DNA of 64,000 nucleotides from positions 1,993,001 to 2,057,000 of the forward strand of contig JAWHQI010000099.1 of NCBI GenBank assembly GCA_033032865.1, read 5' to 3'. Position numbers and translations under genes: made by a program. This stretch comes from Dactylorhiza incarnata. Lineage: Eukaryota; Streptophyta; Magnoliopsida; Asparagales; Orchidaceae. A model generated the notes under the pieces. The model saw nothing but the letters and a program-made list of their open reading frames with translations. It searched no databases and had not been told where the DNA came from. This document shows positions 40,568 through 51,826 of this stretch, piece by piece (within the stretch, counting starts at the first letter, position 1; each line of letters opens with the position of its first letter).

Positions 40568-41338
40568 TGGTTGGATTCGGGGGCGACCTGTCACGTCTAC
40601 AACAACTCCGCTCTGCTGAAGGATACCACTCCAGTCTCTGAGTCAGTTACAATTGCAAATGGAGTCACTGCTGAGGTACTCCAGACAGGGACTGTGGATC
40701 TGCTACTCTCGTCAGGTACGCATTTACTTTTGAAAGATGTTAAATTCATTCCTACATTAGCTGCTAATTTAATTTCGATTAGTCTGTTAAGCGATGCATG
40801 TATGTCTTTTAACATTAGTGGTGGTAGGGTGACCCTAATGGTCATTTTTTTGGTTGTGCGTATGTAGTCAACGGAATGTATCGGTTGAGTCTAGCAAACG
40901 AAGTAGTAAATCAGGTTAGTTCTACTTTGATAGATCCTAAGACTTTACACGCAAGACTAGGACATGCCAATTATAGAAAACTACTCCTGCTAGCTAGAAC
41001 TCACAACATCCCCTTAGACACTAAAACTAAATTTGACAAATGTGAGATATGTGCTCAAACTAAGATAACTAGAACACCATTCAGTCAGGTGTCTAGGAGT
41101 ACACGTTTACTAGAGTTGATACACTCCGACATTTGTGACTATAAGAGTTTTGTCAAACGTGGTGGTCGGAAGTACCTGGTAACTTTTATCGACGACTTCT
41201 CTAGATATACTCACATTTATCTCTTAAAATCAAAAGATGAAGCTTTTGAAAAATTTCAAATTTTCAAAAATAGGGTTGAGAACCAATTGGATTTGAAAAT
41301 TAACCGACTTAGGAGTGATCGAGGAGGTGAGTACGTCT
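40568..41338 (+). pseudogene. Copia protease, GAG-pre-integrase and integrase N-terminal half
   Basis: Protease active site WLDSGATCHVYNN at 40568. A frame break occurs near 40860. GAG-pre-integrase follows (LHARLGHANYRKLLLLAR, then CEICAQTKI), and the integrase core has two Asp (FIDDFSRYTHIY, then RLRSDRGGEYV). The frame is cut at 41338 by the inserted element. Confidence 0.88.
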
Positions 41339-41554
41339 TGTAAGACCCCCCCCCCCCCCCCCCCCTCCCAAATCGGCGGTCTGACCGGGGGATCTTATCG
41401 CACACCACCCTTTCGGCACGACGCCGAAGCGATCCCGAAGGGTGGAGGTACTAGCTTCTCCAACCCCCTTCCTGGAACACCCCGTTGTCACGCCTAGGGG
41501 TAGTGTTAAGCGAAAGTCACTACACACCAACAGAGTAGGGAAGCAGTATTCTAG

Positions 41555-41650
41555 CGGAAGACATCATCAAAGAGTGCATATTATAATAGTTAGCGGAAGA
41601 CGTCATCAAAGAGTGCACTTTATAGCACTTAGCGGAAGACGTAGTTTTAT
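41555..41650. repeat. About 2.5 copies of a 39-bp tandem repeat
   Basis: TAGCGGAAGACATCATCAAA recurs with small changes near 41560, 41591 and 41631. Confidence 0.6.
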
Positions 41651-42129
41651 CACAGAAACCACAATTTTAAGACCTGTAAATAATATACATATCTCTGCCG
41701 CATAAAATCCTAACCATCAAGGATTTATTGCCATTATATATATATATATACCCTGGGATAGGGCACCACAAAAGGAGATGCGGCTTAACAAACTTATACC
41801 TGACGTAGCCTGCTCTGTGGCTTCATCCACACACAGATGTTGTCACTCATCCGCACTTGTCACCTGTGCCAAAGACAAGTTATTAGAACCACTAACAGAA
41901 TCCAACCCTTACTAACAAACATACATAATATAACATTTATAAGGGAGGGGACATCTGGACTCTTATTGGGCCGAGGCAGTCTTCCCACGACCACCGCCTA
42001 CGTACTCTGTATCATCCTGCATACGGTCTCAGACCCACGTAGTTCTATTAGTTTCGCACGGGTTGCCCTCACATACCGTCCATCGTGCGGGTTGCCTTAG
42101 AGTAAAACTCATAGGTCATCCGACATTCT

Positions 42130-42810
42130 CCCAAGGCACATTTTATATTCCCGGAGGAATAATTCTCGAAGGCACAATATATTCCCGTAGAAATATTTCT
42201 CGAACGCAACATTTCATTCCCGTAGGAATTACTTCTCGAAGGCAACATTTATTACTTCTCGAAGGCAACATTTCATTCTCGTAGGAATTACTTCTCGAAG
42301 GCAACATTTCATCCCCGTAGGAATTTCTTCTCGAAGGCAACATTTCATCCCCCTAGGAATTACTTCTCGAAGGCAACATTTCATTCCAGTAGGAATTATT
42401 TTTGAAGTACATTTCATCATAAGAGGAGAAAAGAGAATTCTCTTAAAGCTTAACAATATATTCACCTGTAGTTTAGTAGAAGGAGAGAAGATGAACTACT
42501 ATTTTAACCCAGCTGGTAATCGAACCCCAGCTGCCCACATAAGTCACAATTGCATTCTTGTGTTCGATCATTATCTCAACCGCTGAGACCATTTAAGCTC
42601 AGAATTCAACTCTCTTATGTCAACAATATATAGTAAAGTTGCTCAATATATTCCCATAGGAATACTTCCCTGAAGGCACAATATATTCCCGTAGGAATAT
42701 TTTCTCATAGGCTCAATATATTCCCATAGGAATATTTCCCGAAGGCACAATATATTCCGGTAGGAATATTTTCTCAAAGGCTCAATATATTCCCGTAGGA
42801 ATATTTATTA
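42130..42810. repeat. 36-bp tandem array, interrupted
   Basis: Two halves (42130-42420 and 42640-42810) repeat TTCCCGTAGGAATTACTTCT and TTCCCGTAGGAATATTTTCT type units with GAAGGCA spacers of about 36 bp. The non-repeat DNA between them (42452-42631) looks inserted. Confidence 0.75.
42462..42621 (-). mobile_element. Possible SINE
   Basis: On the minus strand TGGTCTCAGCGGTTGAGAT resembles a tRNA A-box and GGTTCGATTACC a B-box, about 50 bp apart. Direct repeats AACAATATAT flank the insert (42452-42461 and 42622-42631), and it interrupts the 36-bp array. No A or T tail is obvious. Confidence 0.45.
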
Positions 42811-42837
42811 CTGTCAATACAAGAATAGACTTCAAAA

Positions 42838-43830
42838 CATTGATTCGACCGCGCTGCTGTACAAGCGGCGGCCAGTTCGGCACTATTTAGAGTTGACTCT
42901 GAAAGTATGTCACGTCTTCACGTCAACTCTAAATTTATAGGCAATACAGAAGGAAAAGACAAAACATCGATCTGTCCGCTCTGCTCTACAAGCGGCGGCC
43001 AGTTCGGCACTATTTAGAGTTGACTTTGAAAGTATGCCACGTCTTCACGTCAACTCTAAATTTATAGGCAATACAGAAGGAAAAGCCAAAACATCGATCT
43101 GTCCGCTCTGCTCTACAAGCGGCGGCCGGTTCGACACTATTTAGAGTTGACTCTGAAGGTATGTCACGTCTTCACGTCAACTCTAAATTTATAAGCAATA
43201 CAGAAGGAAAAGCCAAAACATCGATTTGTCTGCTCTGCTCTACAAGCGGCGGCCAGTTCAGCACTATTTAGAGTTGACTCTGAAGGTAGGTCACGTCTTC
43301 ACGTCAGCTCTAAATTTATAGGCAATACAAAAGGAAATGCCAAAACATCGATCTGTCCGCTCTGCTCTACAAGCGGCGGCCAGTTCGGCACTATTTAGAG
43401 TTGACTCTGAAAGTATGTCACGTCTTCACGTCAACTCTAAATTTATAGGCAATACAGAAGGAAAAGCCAAAACATCGATCTGTCCGCTCTGCTCTACAAG
43501 CGGCGGCCAGTTCGGCATTATTTAGAGTTGACTCTGAAACTATGGCACGTCTTCACGTCAACTCTAAATTTATAGGCAATACAGAAGGAAAAGCCAAAAC
43601 ATCGATCTGTCCGCTCTGCTCTACAAGCGGCGGCCAGTTCAACACTATTTAGAGTTGACTCTGAAAGTATGACACGTCTTCACGTCAACTCTAAATTTAT
43701 AGGCAATACAAAAGGAAAAGCCAAAACATCGATCTGTCCGCTCTGCCCTACAAGCGGCGGCCAGTTCGGCACTATTTAGAGTTGACTCTGAAGGTATGCC
43801 ACGTTTTCACGCCAACTCTAAATTTAGGCA
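42838..43830. repeat. Eight copies of a 127-bp tandem repeat
   Basis: ACATCGATCTGTCCGCTCTG recurs at 42964, 43091, 43218, 43345, 43472, 43599 and 43726, preceded by a diverged first copy. Each unit has TTTAGAGTTGAC and its exact inverse GTCAACTCTAAA about 26 nt apart. Confidence 0.92.
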
Positions 43831-44590
43831 AGACTGAAATACAGTACAGTAACTGAAATACTGAAATAAAGTGTTAACTGAACTGGACCAGTACGAGACT
43901 GGAGTAAAAGAAAGTACTAACTGAAAGCAGTAAATGCAGGACCAGTACGGGACTGGAGGAAATAAACAAATAAACAGGTTGGTAGTCCAATCACTCCATA
44001 ATCAGGAGGCTTCAGTTCCATCTCTGTTCTTAGGAGGAAAGTTCTGTTCTTTCTCCGTTCATAGGAGCTTCTTTTCCAAATTTGGCCTTTTGTTATTGTC
44101 CGACCTTGGGTTTTTATTACAACCTTTAAGCATGGCTTAAGCGGACTGAGGAACGATATTATGAGTTTCTTAAAACCTCAAAAGAGGCGATCCAACCCCC
44201 AAAGCTTCCATAATTTTGGAGACATGTGGGAGGAGAGCGTAATTCATTATTAAGTTATAACATAGGTTTTAAGCATCAATAAATAGTAAAACTATTTCAA
44301 CAATTCCAAAATAATTACAGTAAATGTAGGTCAGTAGTAGGAAGCTTCCCAAATTTTATCAGAATTTTCCATCACTATTAAGCCCCTCTGATAATTCAAA
44401 AACCCAAAATATCACAGTATTTTAATTTCTAAAAATATTTAGTCTCCTCCAAAAATTATGAAATTTTTACAGGAGGTAGCCCTTGCCAAGATGAGCAACT
44501 TTCATGTTCAAAGTTTTTGCACTTGGGCTTCCTATAAGGTCCAGAAAATTCTAATATGATAATAAATAAAATTATAAAATTTTATAAAAA
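43831..44590. other. Unique part of the solo LTR
   Basis: Mixed to AT-rich sequence with no recognised motif. Confidence 0.3.
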
Positions 44591-44599
44591 ATTTAGACA

Positions 44600-45065
44600 G
44601 AATTTTATTCGTGTACGTGTGCACCGCCGCCGCCCTTGCGGGCCTTCCCCGCCGCCGGCCGGCCGCTGACCGGCCATGGCTCCACCCCCGGCCGACTATG
44701 CAGGGGCGGGGGCTCCCTCCGGCGGTGGTCCGGCGGCCTGCCGCCGCCGGCCACCGCCGGAGTTAATTTTTATAAGAAAAGAGACGGAGGAGAGGGAGGA
44801 CGGCGGCGGCGCTCCGGTCGCCGGAGATCACATGCGAGACGTCCGAACGTTAGGGAGGAAGGAGAGGAGATGATCCCGCCTTGTTTCGAGGTCGCCGGAG
44901 GTCCTCGGCGAAATTCACCATTAGTGGTGGTGGAGGGTGGTGGAGCTTGGGTGGGAGGATTCCGGCGAGGTGGAGCTCCGACAGTGGGTGGCTTGGGCTC
45001 GACTGAGATGGGGGAGAGGGTGTGTGTTGCTCTGGAGGAGGTGGGGCTTCTTTTATAAGGGTTGG
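44600..45065 (-). promoter_or_regulatory. LTR core promoter and GC-rich leader
   Basis: On the minus strand the TATA box (CTTATAAAAGAAG, 45048-45060) is followed by CACCTCCTCCAGAGCAACAC and then a very GC-rich (CCGCCG) segment. Open frames on the plus strand over this part (for example 44636-45058) look like composition effects. Confidence 0.5.
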
Positions 45066-45574
45066 AGGAGCCTCCCCTCTCCTTCTCCTCGATGTGGGAC
45101 TAATCCCTCATGGAGGAGGGATGAGTTCCTCTCAGCTGTCCAGGATAGATGGCAGCCCCTCAATGGTGGGTTGTACAACCTATCAACCTAGCTAGGCCAT
45201 TAGACATGTGAGGGAAAGAAAGAGAGGGAGAAGAGGTGAAGGAGAGAGAGAGAGCCTCTTCTTGGCTTGGCCCAAGGCCTAACCACCTTGCTGAAAATAG
45301 AGCCCATGAAGGCAATAGGTGAGCTCATGGTGGGCTAGGCTGATCTTATGCTTGGTGAGTGGGAGATGAGTGGGGAGGGTTTAAAGCTCAAAATCACATC
45401 TTTTAAGAGGGTTTGACCAAAGTCAACCTTCGGGTGGGTCCCCTAGGTGGGTCAAAGTCATAGTAGGTTCGAGTCATCGAGTGTCGAGTCATCGGTGATG
45501 TGTCGGGGTTGAAATCAAGAGTTTACGTATCTCGAGATTCTTATAATTTTACGAGCAATATTTTTATTTAATTG

Positions 45575-46520
45575 ACCAAATGACGTCGGAATTGAGCGAA
45601 ACGAATTCTGTTGCACTCGTATCGACCATACGAGTCTAACACAACTGACAAAATTCAATTCGGAGCTCGTTTGCTTAACATTTGAAAATGGCGTTGTTGC
45701 GGCGCTCGATATTACTCAAAATAGTCGTTTTCTCCAAACGACCTCGGATTGGAACGAAATGAGTCATGTTGCACTCGTATCGACCATACGAGTCTAACGC
45801 AACTGACCGAATTCAATTTGGAGTTCGTTTGCTTAACATTTGAAAATGGCGTTGTTGCGACGCTCGATATTACTCAAAACAGTCATTTTCTCCAAACGAC
45901 CTCGGATTGGGACGAAACGAATTCTGTTGCACTTGTATTGGCCATACGAGTCTAACGCAACTGACGGAAGTCGATTCGGAGCACGTATGCTCATTATACT
46001 AAAATAGCGTAGTCGTGACGCGCTACTATACTCAAAATGGTCACTTTCACCAAATGACCTTGGATTGGAACGAAACGAGTTCCGTTGCACTCTTATCGAC
46101 CATACGAGTCTAATGCAACTGACGGAAGTCGAGTCGGAGCACGTATGCTCCATATTCTAAAATTGCGTCGTCGTAACGCACTACGGTACTCAAAACGGCC
46201 ACTTTCACCAAATGACCTTGGATTGGAACGAAACGAGTTCTGTTGCACTCGTATAGACCATACAAGTCTAACGCAACTAACATAAGTCAATTTGGAGCAC
46301 ATATGCTCACTATACTAAAATAGCGTCGTTGTGATGCGCTACGGTACTCAAAACGGTCAATTTCACCAAATGACCTCGGATTGGAACGAAACGAATTCCG
46401 TTGCACTCGTATCGACCATACGAGTCCAACGCAACTGACAGAAGTCGATTCGGAGCACGTATGCTCAATGAACAACTTTGACGTTGTGGCGAAGCACGAC
46501 GCTACCCAAAATAGTCATTT
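45575..46520. repeat. Six copies of a 158-bp tandem repeat
   Basis: TTGCACTCGTATCGACCATA starts at 45611, 45769, 45927, 46085, 46243 and 46401. Each unit holds the dyad ACTCGTAT-N5-ATACGAGT, with some substitutions in copies 3-5. Confidence 0.92.
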
Positions 46521-46645
46521 CTCTAAATGACCACCACTATGTGGTGAAGGTCGGGTCGTGGTTTTCCTCTGACCCGGCCTAAGCTCCTCCAAGGGTTCAA
46601 CTGACCCGGCTAGACCCCTTTTCAAAGTCGGGATGTTACACGTAT

Positions 46646-47460
46646 CGGGTGAGTTTAGGGATTTTCTTGCCAGCAATGACATAATTCCCGAAACCACTGC
46701 CCCTTATTCGCCTCAGTCTAACGGTATTGCCGAGCGGAAAAATAAAACTTTAACAGAGATGTTGAATTCAATGTTGTTGACTGCCGGTATGCCTGCCGCT
46801 TATTGGGGAGAAGCAGCCCTCGCGTCGAATCACATCCTGAACATGGTTCCTCATGCTAAATTGAAGCAAACCCCGTATGAGCTTTGGTTTAAGAGACCGC
46901 CCAGATTTGATAACCTCAAAACCTGGGGCTGTATCGTCTATGTTAGGATACCTAACATAAGGAGATCTAAGTTAGGACTTAAGACGAACACTTGTGTATA
47001 CTTAGGATGTGCTGTGGATAGTGTTGCAGACCGTTTTCTAGATCTCTCTACCAACTCGGTCATTGAGTCTAGAGATGTTGTGTTCTTTGCGGACAAGTTT
47101 CTTAGAGATAAGAACCTGACTCTTCCAGCTCTGCCAGACACCAGTTCTGATACCCTCGTTGGGACAGAACTACGACTCCCTGATACTGAGCCAGTTCACA
47201 CTAGTGCCCTAGAGTCCACTAGGATATCTAATAGGGAACGTGTTCCTAAAAGCTTCAGTACAGACTTTGTGGCTTAACACGTTGAAGCTGATCCATCCAC
47301 CTATACGGAAGCGATGCGATCCATTGATTCCATGTTATGGAAAGAAGCCATTGATGATGAGATGAACTCTCTCATGGAGAACCAAACTTGGACATTAGTT
47401 GACCTACCCAAAGGAGCTAAAACCATTGGGAGCAAGTGAGTTCTTAATAAGAAACTGAAT
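46646..47460 (+). pseudogene. Copia integrase second half
   Basis: The integrase frame resumes after the insertion. SPQSNGIAERKNKTLTEMLN carries the catalytic Glu, then AYWGEAALASNHILN and KLGLKTNTCVYLGCAV. Stops occur at 47275 (TAA) and 47438 (TGA in place of Trp). Confidence 0.88.
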
Positions 47461-48830
47461 CCAGATGTGAGTATCGCTAAGTATAAATCACGTCTAGTTG
47501 CAAAAGGCTTCACTCAAGTGAGTGGAATAGACTACTTTGATACATACTCACCTATTTGTCACATTGCAACGATCAGGGTTCTTCTCGTTATCGCATCTAT
47601 TGAACGTTTCGTCGTTCATCAAATGGACGTAAAGACTGCATTTCTAAATGGAGATCTAACTGAGGAGATCTACATGCGTCAACCTGAAGGGTTCGTCGTA
47701 GAAGGTCTAGAAACCAAGGTCTGTAAGTTGATTAAGTCACTATACGGATTGAAGCAAGCACCAAAGCTATGGCACGAGAAGTTTGACACTTGCGTAAAAG
47801 GCCTACATTTTAAATCCAGCTTTTCAGATAAATGTCTATATATACGGACAAGTCCAAACTCCGTTGCTATAATCTGCTTGTATGTTGATGACATGCTAAT
47901 TCTGGGTACTGATCAGTCTGATATGGAAGACGTTAAGGTTACCTTGAAGTCAAAATTTAGCATGACTGACTTAGGTGTGGTGAAAATCATCCTAGGAATG
48001 GAAGTGAACTTTACGGATAAGGGTATCACCCTCAGCCAGAGTCACTACTCAGAACTCTACTAGAGAAGTGGGGTTATGATAAGTGCAGGAAGATTGAGAC
48101 TCCATACGACTATAATAATAGACTGAAACCTCATGACGGTTCACCTATTAGACAGTTGGATTACTCCAAACTCATTGGCAGTCTAATGTATGCTACTACC
48201 TGCACTAGACCCGACATAGCCTTTACGGTCGGCATGTTGAGTAGATTCACTAGTAACCCTGGAAAGGACCACTAGGACGCCTTGGAAAGGCTAATGCGAT
48301 ACTTAAAGTATACTGAGCAGTAAGCTTTATGTTATAGTGGACACCCTCCTGTGCTTGAAGGGTACTCTGACGCCTCCTGGTGCTCAGACGTTGGTGATAG
48401 TAGGTCCACTAGTGGTTATGTGTTTACCCTAGGAGGAGCCGCAGTAGCTTGGAAATCTAAGAGGCAAACGTGTATAGCACTATCCTCTATGGAATCTGAA
48501 CTCTATGCTCTTGCTTCCGCTGCGGAAGAAGCAGAGTGGGTTAGAGATTTGGTTATGGATATTCCAATGACGAGTCTAAAAATGAACTCTATCTCGATAT
48601 TTTGTGACAATCAAGCCACAAAAACCATTGCAACTAATTCACTGTTCAATGGTAAGCGCAGGCAACTACGGATGAAACATGCCTGGTTGACCTATCTCAC
48701 CAGTCAAGGGATCATTTCCCTCTTGGACGTGAGATCAAAAGATAATGTAGCAGATGTCCTTACCAAGGGCTTATGCAAGGTTCTTACATCTAAAACATCG
48801 GGGGATATGGGATTAAAGTCTATTTAGTGG
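47461..48830 (+). pseudogene. Copia reverse transcriptase and RNase H
   Basis: Two open pieces. 47467-48063 has YKSRLVAKGFTQVSGIDY, then VHQMDVKTAFLNGDLTEEIY and the catalytic box LYVDDMLILG. 48351-48827 has RNase H (EGYSDASWCSDVGDSRSTSG, then ALSSMESELYALASAAEEAE and FCDNQATKTIA). Between them a frameshift near 48060 and stops at 48274 (TAG for Trp) and 48321 break the frame. Confidence 0.9.
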
Positions 48831-49646
48831 GACTTAATACATATGTTTGTTTAAGATTTTAGAACCGAGTCTGCCTACATTCACGCATCTAGACTGAGTA
48901 CACTGAAGTGTTCCAGAAGCTACTTGATGAAAGCCTGAGATTATTTAGTTGTTAGTCATTCCAAACTTGATGACTTACACAACTATTTCTTTTCAAAGGC
49001 TGAATTGGGTATCATTCCAAAAAACGAATACTGAAGTTGCTGATATGCGTCCTGATACTATGATCATTACTTATATCATTCCAAACTTGATGATATATTG
49101 GTCACAGCTTATTGTATCATTCCAAACTTGATGATATAATACAATTGTGAAACGTTTGGTAATAATTTTAATAATCGAAGGAACATAGTTTGATTCTATA
49201 AAACCAAATTTCTAATTTTTTATAAATTAGATAGAGATGCAGACCTGTGAGTCTTTCGTCCTAGTTAGAGTATTATGTTCTAAATTGTAAGAACTAATCA
49301 CTTTACCTTTGATATGCATATGTATGGATTCATTGAGTTTTGTTCTCATGGCATTATAATGTTTAAATGCAGATCAATTGGAGTCTGGAGGAGAGAAAGT
49401 GGATTTCGACATGGATGGAGATGATCTGCTGTTTGAGTAGACCAACCCGTCACTAGTTTTTGAGTTTTGATTCAGATTACTGTTCTTGCTTCTGCTTTTG
49501 CTTTTGCATGTTTGGAACATGTTTGAGTTTAGACGTTTGATCTAAATCTCTTGTTGTTTTAATCTGAAACTCTTTCTGTCGTTATCTAACTTATATGTTT
49601 TGTTTAACCCGTTATGTGATACAATTGCTACAATATAGGAGTAGAA
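48831..49646 (+). other. 3' untranslated region of the copia element
   Basis: Contains three or four copies of TCATTCCAAACTTGATGA (48956, 49077 and 49119) and no further gene. A weak purine tract (AGGAGTAGAA) precedes the 3' LTR. Confidence 0.5.
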
Positions 49647-49813
49647 TGTTAAGGTATATTTAGCATTGTTATCAGATATTTAACGGAACCCTAATGGGTC
49701 CGTTAACGGGTCGTCAGGGATTTAAGGTTACGCCTATAAATACTCCCGCTGGGGGCAACGGGTAGTTCGTTCCAAACTTGACGTTCACTCGGATGCTTCG
49801 AGCACTCCTATCA
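49647..49813 (+). repeat. 3' LTR (167 bp)
   Basis: The partner of 38758-38924, with a CCTATAAATACTCCC box, followed by the TGTGT duplication. Confidence 0.93.
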
Positions 49814-49818
49814 TGTGT

Positions 49819-50920
49819 TTCGAAGCCATCGATGTGCTGACTATTCCCGCCGTGGTGTTATTTTCTTCTCTATTTTAGAAACTGTAAATCCTTTTCAGAT
49901 CTCTTCCCTCTTGAGTCAGGCGGTGGCCAGAGTTTCTTACTCCAGTTGCTGGGAAAGGCAGACATTTAGTTTCTTGCGCCAATTGATGACGTGTCAAATG
50001 TAAATTCACACTGCGAACACTATTTTCTTCTTCACTTCAACCTTGCTTCTAAAAGAAGAAGACAAATTTTCACAAAGAATCATTTCAACCATCAATTCTC
50101 GGTTCTTCTGAGCAAAAGAATTTGTCAATATCCAATCCGCTCATAATCACAGCAGTCGTACATATCAAAATGAATTTGGGGCAAGAACAACACTGTGAAC
50201 TTCCAATGTTGGTGAGACTGTAGTCCACCGTGAAGAACACCTGCTTCTCCGACTCAAACCAGTGACCGATCACTCTGCTTATGCTTGCCCACCATGTTTT
50301 CTCTGAGTCAAACACCGGTTTTCTTCCAATGATGGCCGAGCTGAGTCAAAACCCACTTTAATAGTTTTCACTTGATCTAATGATGCAGAATTTTTTGATT
50401 AAAAGAAAAATATAAAAGAATGAGATTAGTGAACTCATCTGATCAGCCAAAAATAAATCTGGACCGTGAAGTGGATACTATTTATTTCACTCCAAATGAA
50501 GAGAATCCTATTCCATGGGCTCAAGTATTAAAGTTGGTGTTTTTAGAGAGTGTAGAGACTACTTTCGATTAAAGTTTGTTTTTAGAGAGTTTCTGGACCG
50601 ATTTAAATTTTTTAAAAGCTTAGGAACTGATTTCGAAAAGTGTCAAAAAATTTAAAATGTACCAAAAATTCAGGAACCAATTTTATAATGCCAAAACACG
50701 AGTCATTTAAGATAAAAAAAACTATCGCTTTAATAGTTCTAAGACAACTCTGCTATAGTTTTCAATAATATTGTCTGCATGTTTAATGAGTCACAATTTT
50801 AGATTTTCAATTAAGTATTTTCTAAAGAGAAATTTCGCTCGCATTTCCTGAATCTATGAACTCATGTGCCTACAAGCACCACACGAGCATGTACTTGCAT
50901 TTATTCTCTAAAGACAAGCT
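49819..50920. other. Unassigned region
   Basis: Continuation of the possible host exon (49819-49878), then sequence with one 76-codon minus-strand frame (50085-50315, Trp and Cys rich) that I do not recognise, then AT-rich DNA. Confidence 0.3.
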
Positions 50921-50930
50921 CTTTTTTCTA

Positions 50931-51816
50931 GGATGTTGTTATTAGCAAACCATCTTCCGCTTCTAACAAACCAAAAAAACTTGGTTCAATAATTTATTTG
51001 TAAATTTTTTTCCCTAAAAAAATGCAAATAGCAAACCAAATCCTTTCACTTCTGCTTGCTTGTGATTTGTGCTCCGTGACTTAGGGATTTCATTTCCCTA
51101 CCCCGTTCTCGCGAGGAGTAGGTCCTAAGAAGAAATATTGCAGTCTCCCCTCTCTCCATTGCCTGGCCGGCCAGCACAGCCATATCCTTCTGCGAATCAA
51201 TGATCAGTTTCCAAGAGCCTAGAGTCGTCGATGACAGAAGGACGAAGTGCGCAAGCAGAAGAAGATCGACCCCGCTTCTGTTTCTTGGAGGCGACATAAG
51301 AGTCCGTCCGAGAGGAGGGTGGCAAGGAAGGTGGAAAATTTTGTTTGATCGAATCTCCTTCACCTGCAAATCGGTTGGCTGACGGCGTTAGAATTTGTGA
51401 GGTTGGAGGCCACGCACGTTCAGCTGCAAATCGATTGACCTAGAATTAACAAAATTTTGACAATAGGCTTCACTATTCCACCTCTTTTTCAAGGATCCGA
51501 ATTTTCCAGCTGTCCTCTCTTCTTTTAGGTAGAATTGTCTTCGGATCTGATCAATTATCTTCCTCTTTTGCACACAGCTAACATAATGCTCGTTGTCGGA
51601 CTTCAGATGGTGCCGCATTGAGTAGTTCTCTGACGGTTCATGCGTGCTCATCGATGGGCGTGAGGCATGGGGGAGGACGAAGGAAAGAGATTTATTTTTA
51701 TTTTTTTGGTGGTTTGCTAATAGTCAACTGGTTTTCAAATAGCCATTTTCAAAATTGTTGATTTGCTAGTAGTAATGGTTTGCTGGAAGTCAAAGATGAT
51801 TTGCTAATAACAGCAA
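50931..51816. mobile_element. Mutator-like non-autonomous element, possibly carrying captured gene pieces
   Basis: An exact 10-bp duplication CTTTTTTCTA flanks it (50921-50930 and 51817-51826). The ends are diverged inverted repeats (GTTGTTATTAGCAAACCATC and, inverted, GCTGTTATTAGCAAATCATC). The 9-11 bp duplication points to the Mutator superfamily. The interior has two minus-strand frames (51651-51388 and 51369-51046) unlike a transposase. Confidence 0.75.
51046..51651 (-). pseudogene. Two unrecognised open frames inside the MULE-type element
   Basis: The frames of 87 and 107 codons follow one another on the minus strand with a 19-bp gap. Text such as QKRKIIDQIRRQFYLKEERT and FVLLSSTTLGSWKLIIDSQK looks exon-like. 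They could be exons captured from a host gene. I cannot name the source. Confidence 0.3.
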
Positions 51817-51826
51817 CTTTTTTCTA

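Larger units (their letters stand above)
41339..46640 (-). mobile_element. Probable 5.3-kb solo LTR of a gypsy-type element
   Basis: On the minus strand it starts TGTAACATCCCGAC and ends GGGGGTCTTACA, typical LTR termini. The flanks are CGTCT (41334-41338) and CGTAT (46641-46645), a duplication with one change, inside the integrase codons. No gag or pol motif occurs within. On the minus strand CTTATAAAAGAAGCC (45046-45060) after AGTCCCACATCGAG is a good core promoter. Most of the length is tandem arrays. An LTR over 5 kb is rare but known in some gypsy lineages. I found no internal terminal repeat that would make it a full element. Confidence 0.7.
38758..49813 (+). mobile_element. Ty1/copia retrotransposon with 167-bp LTRs, split by a 5.3-kb insertion
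   Basis: LTRs at 38758-38924 and 49647-49813 start TGTTAAGGTATA and end CTCCTATCA. A perfect duplication TGTGT lies at 38753-38757 and 49814-49818. Gag, protease, integrase, reverse transcriptase and RNase H follow in copia order with several stops. An element at 41339-46640 interrupts the integrase. Without it the copy is about 5.7 kb, normal for copia. Confidence 0.93.

Noticed and set aside
42480..42600. Functional tRNA gene
   Set aside because: Only A- and B-box-like stretches; no cloverleaf could be drawn. Better explained as a SINE remnant.
44636..45058. 140-codon plus-strand ORF
   Set aside because: Lies in the GC-rich leader of the LTR, opposite to the promoter, with no domain.
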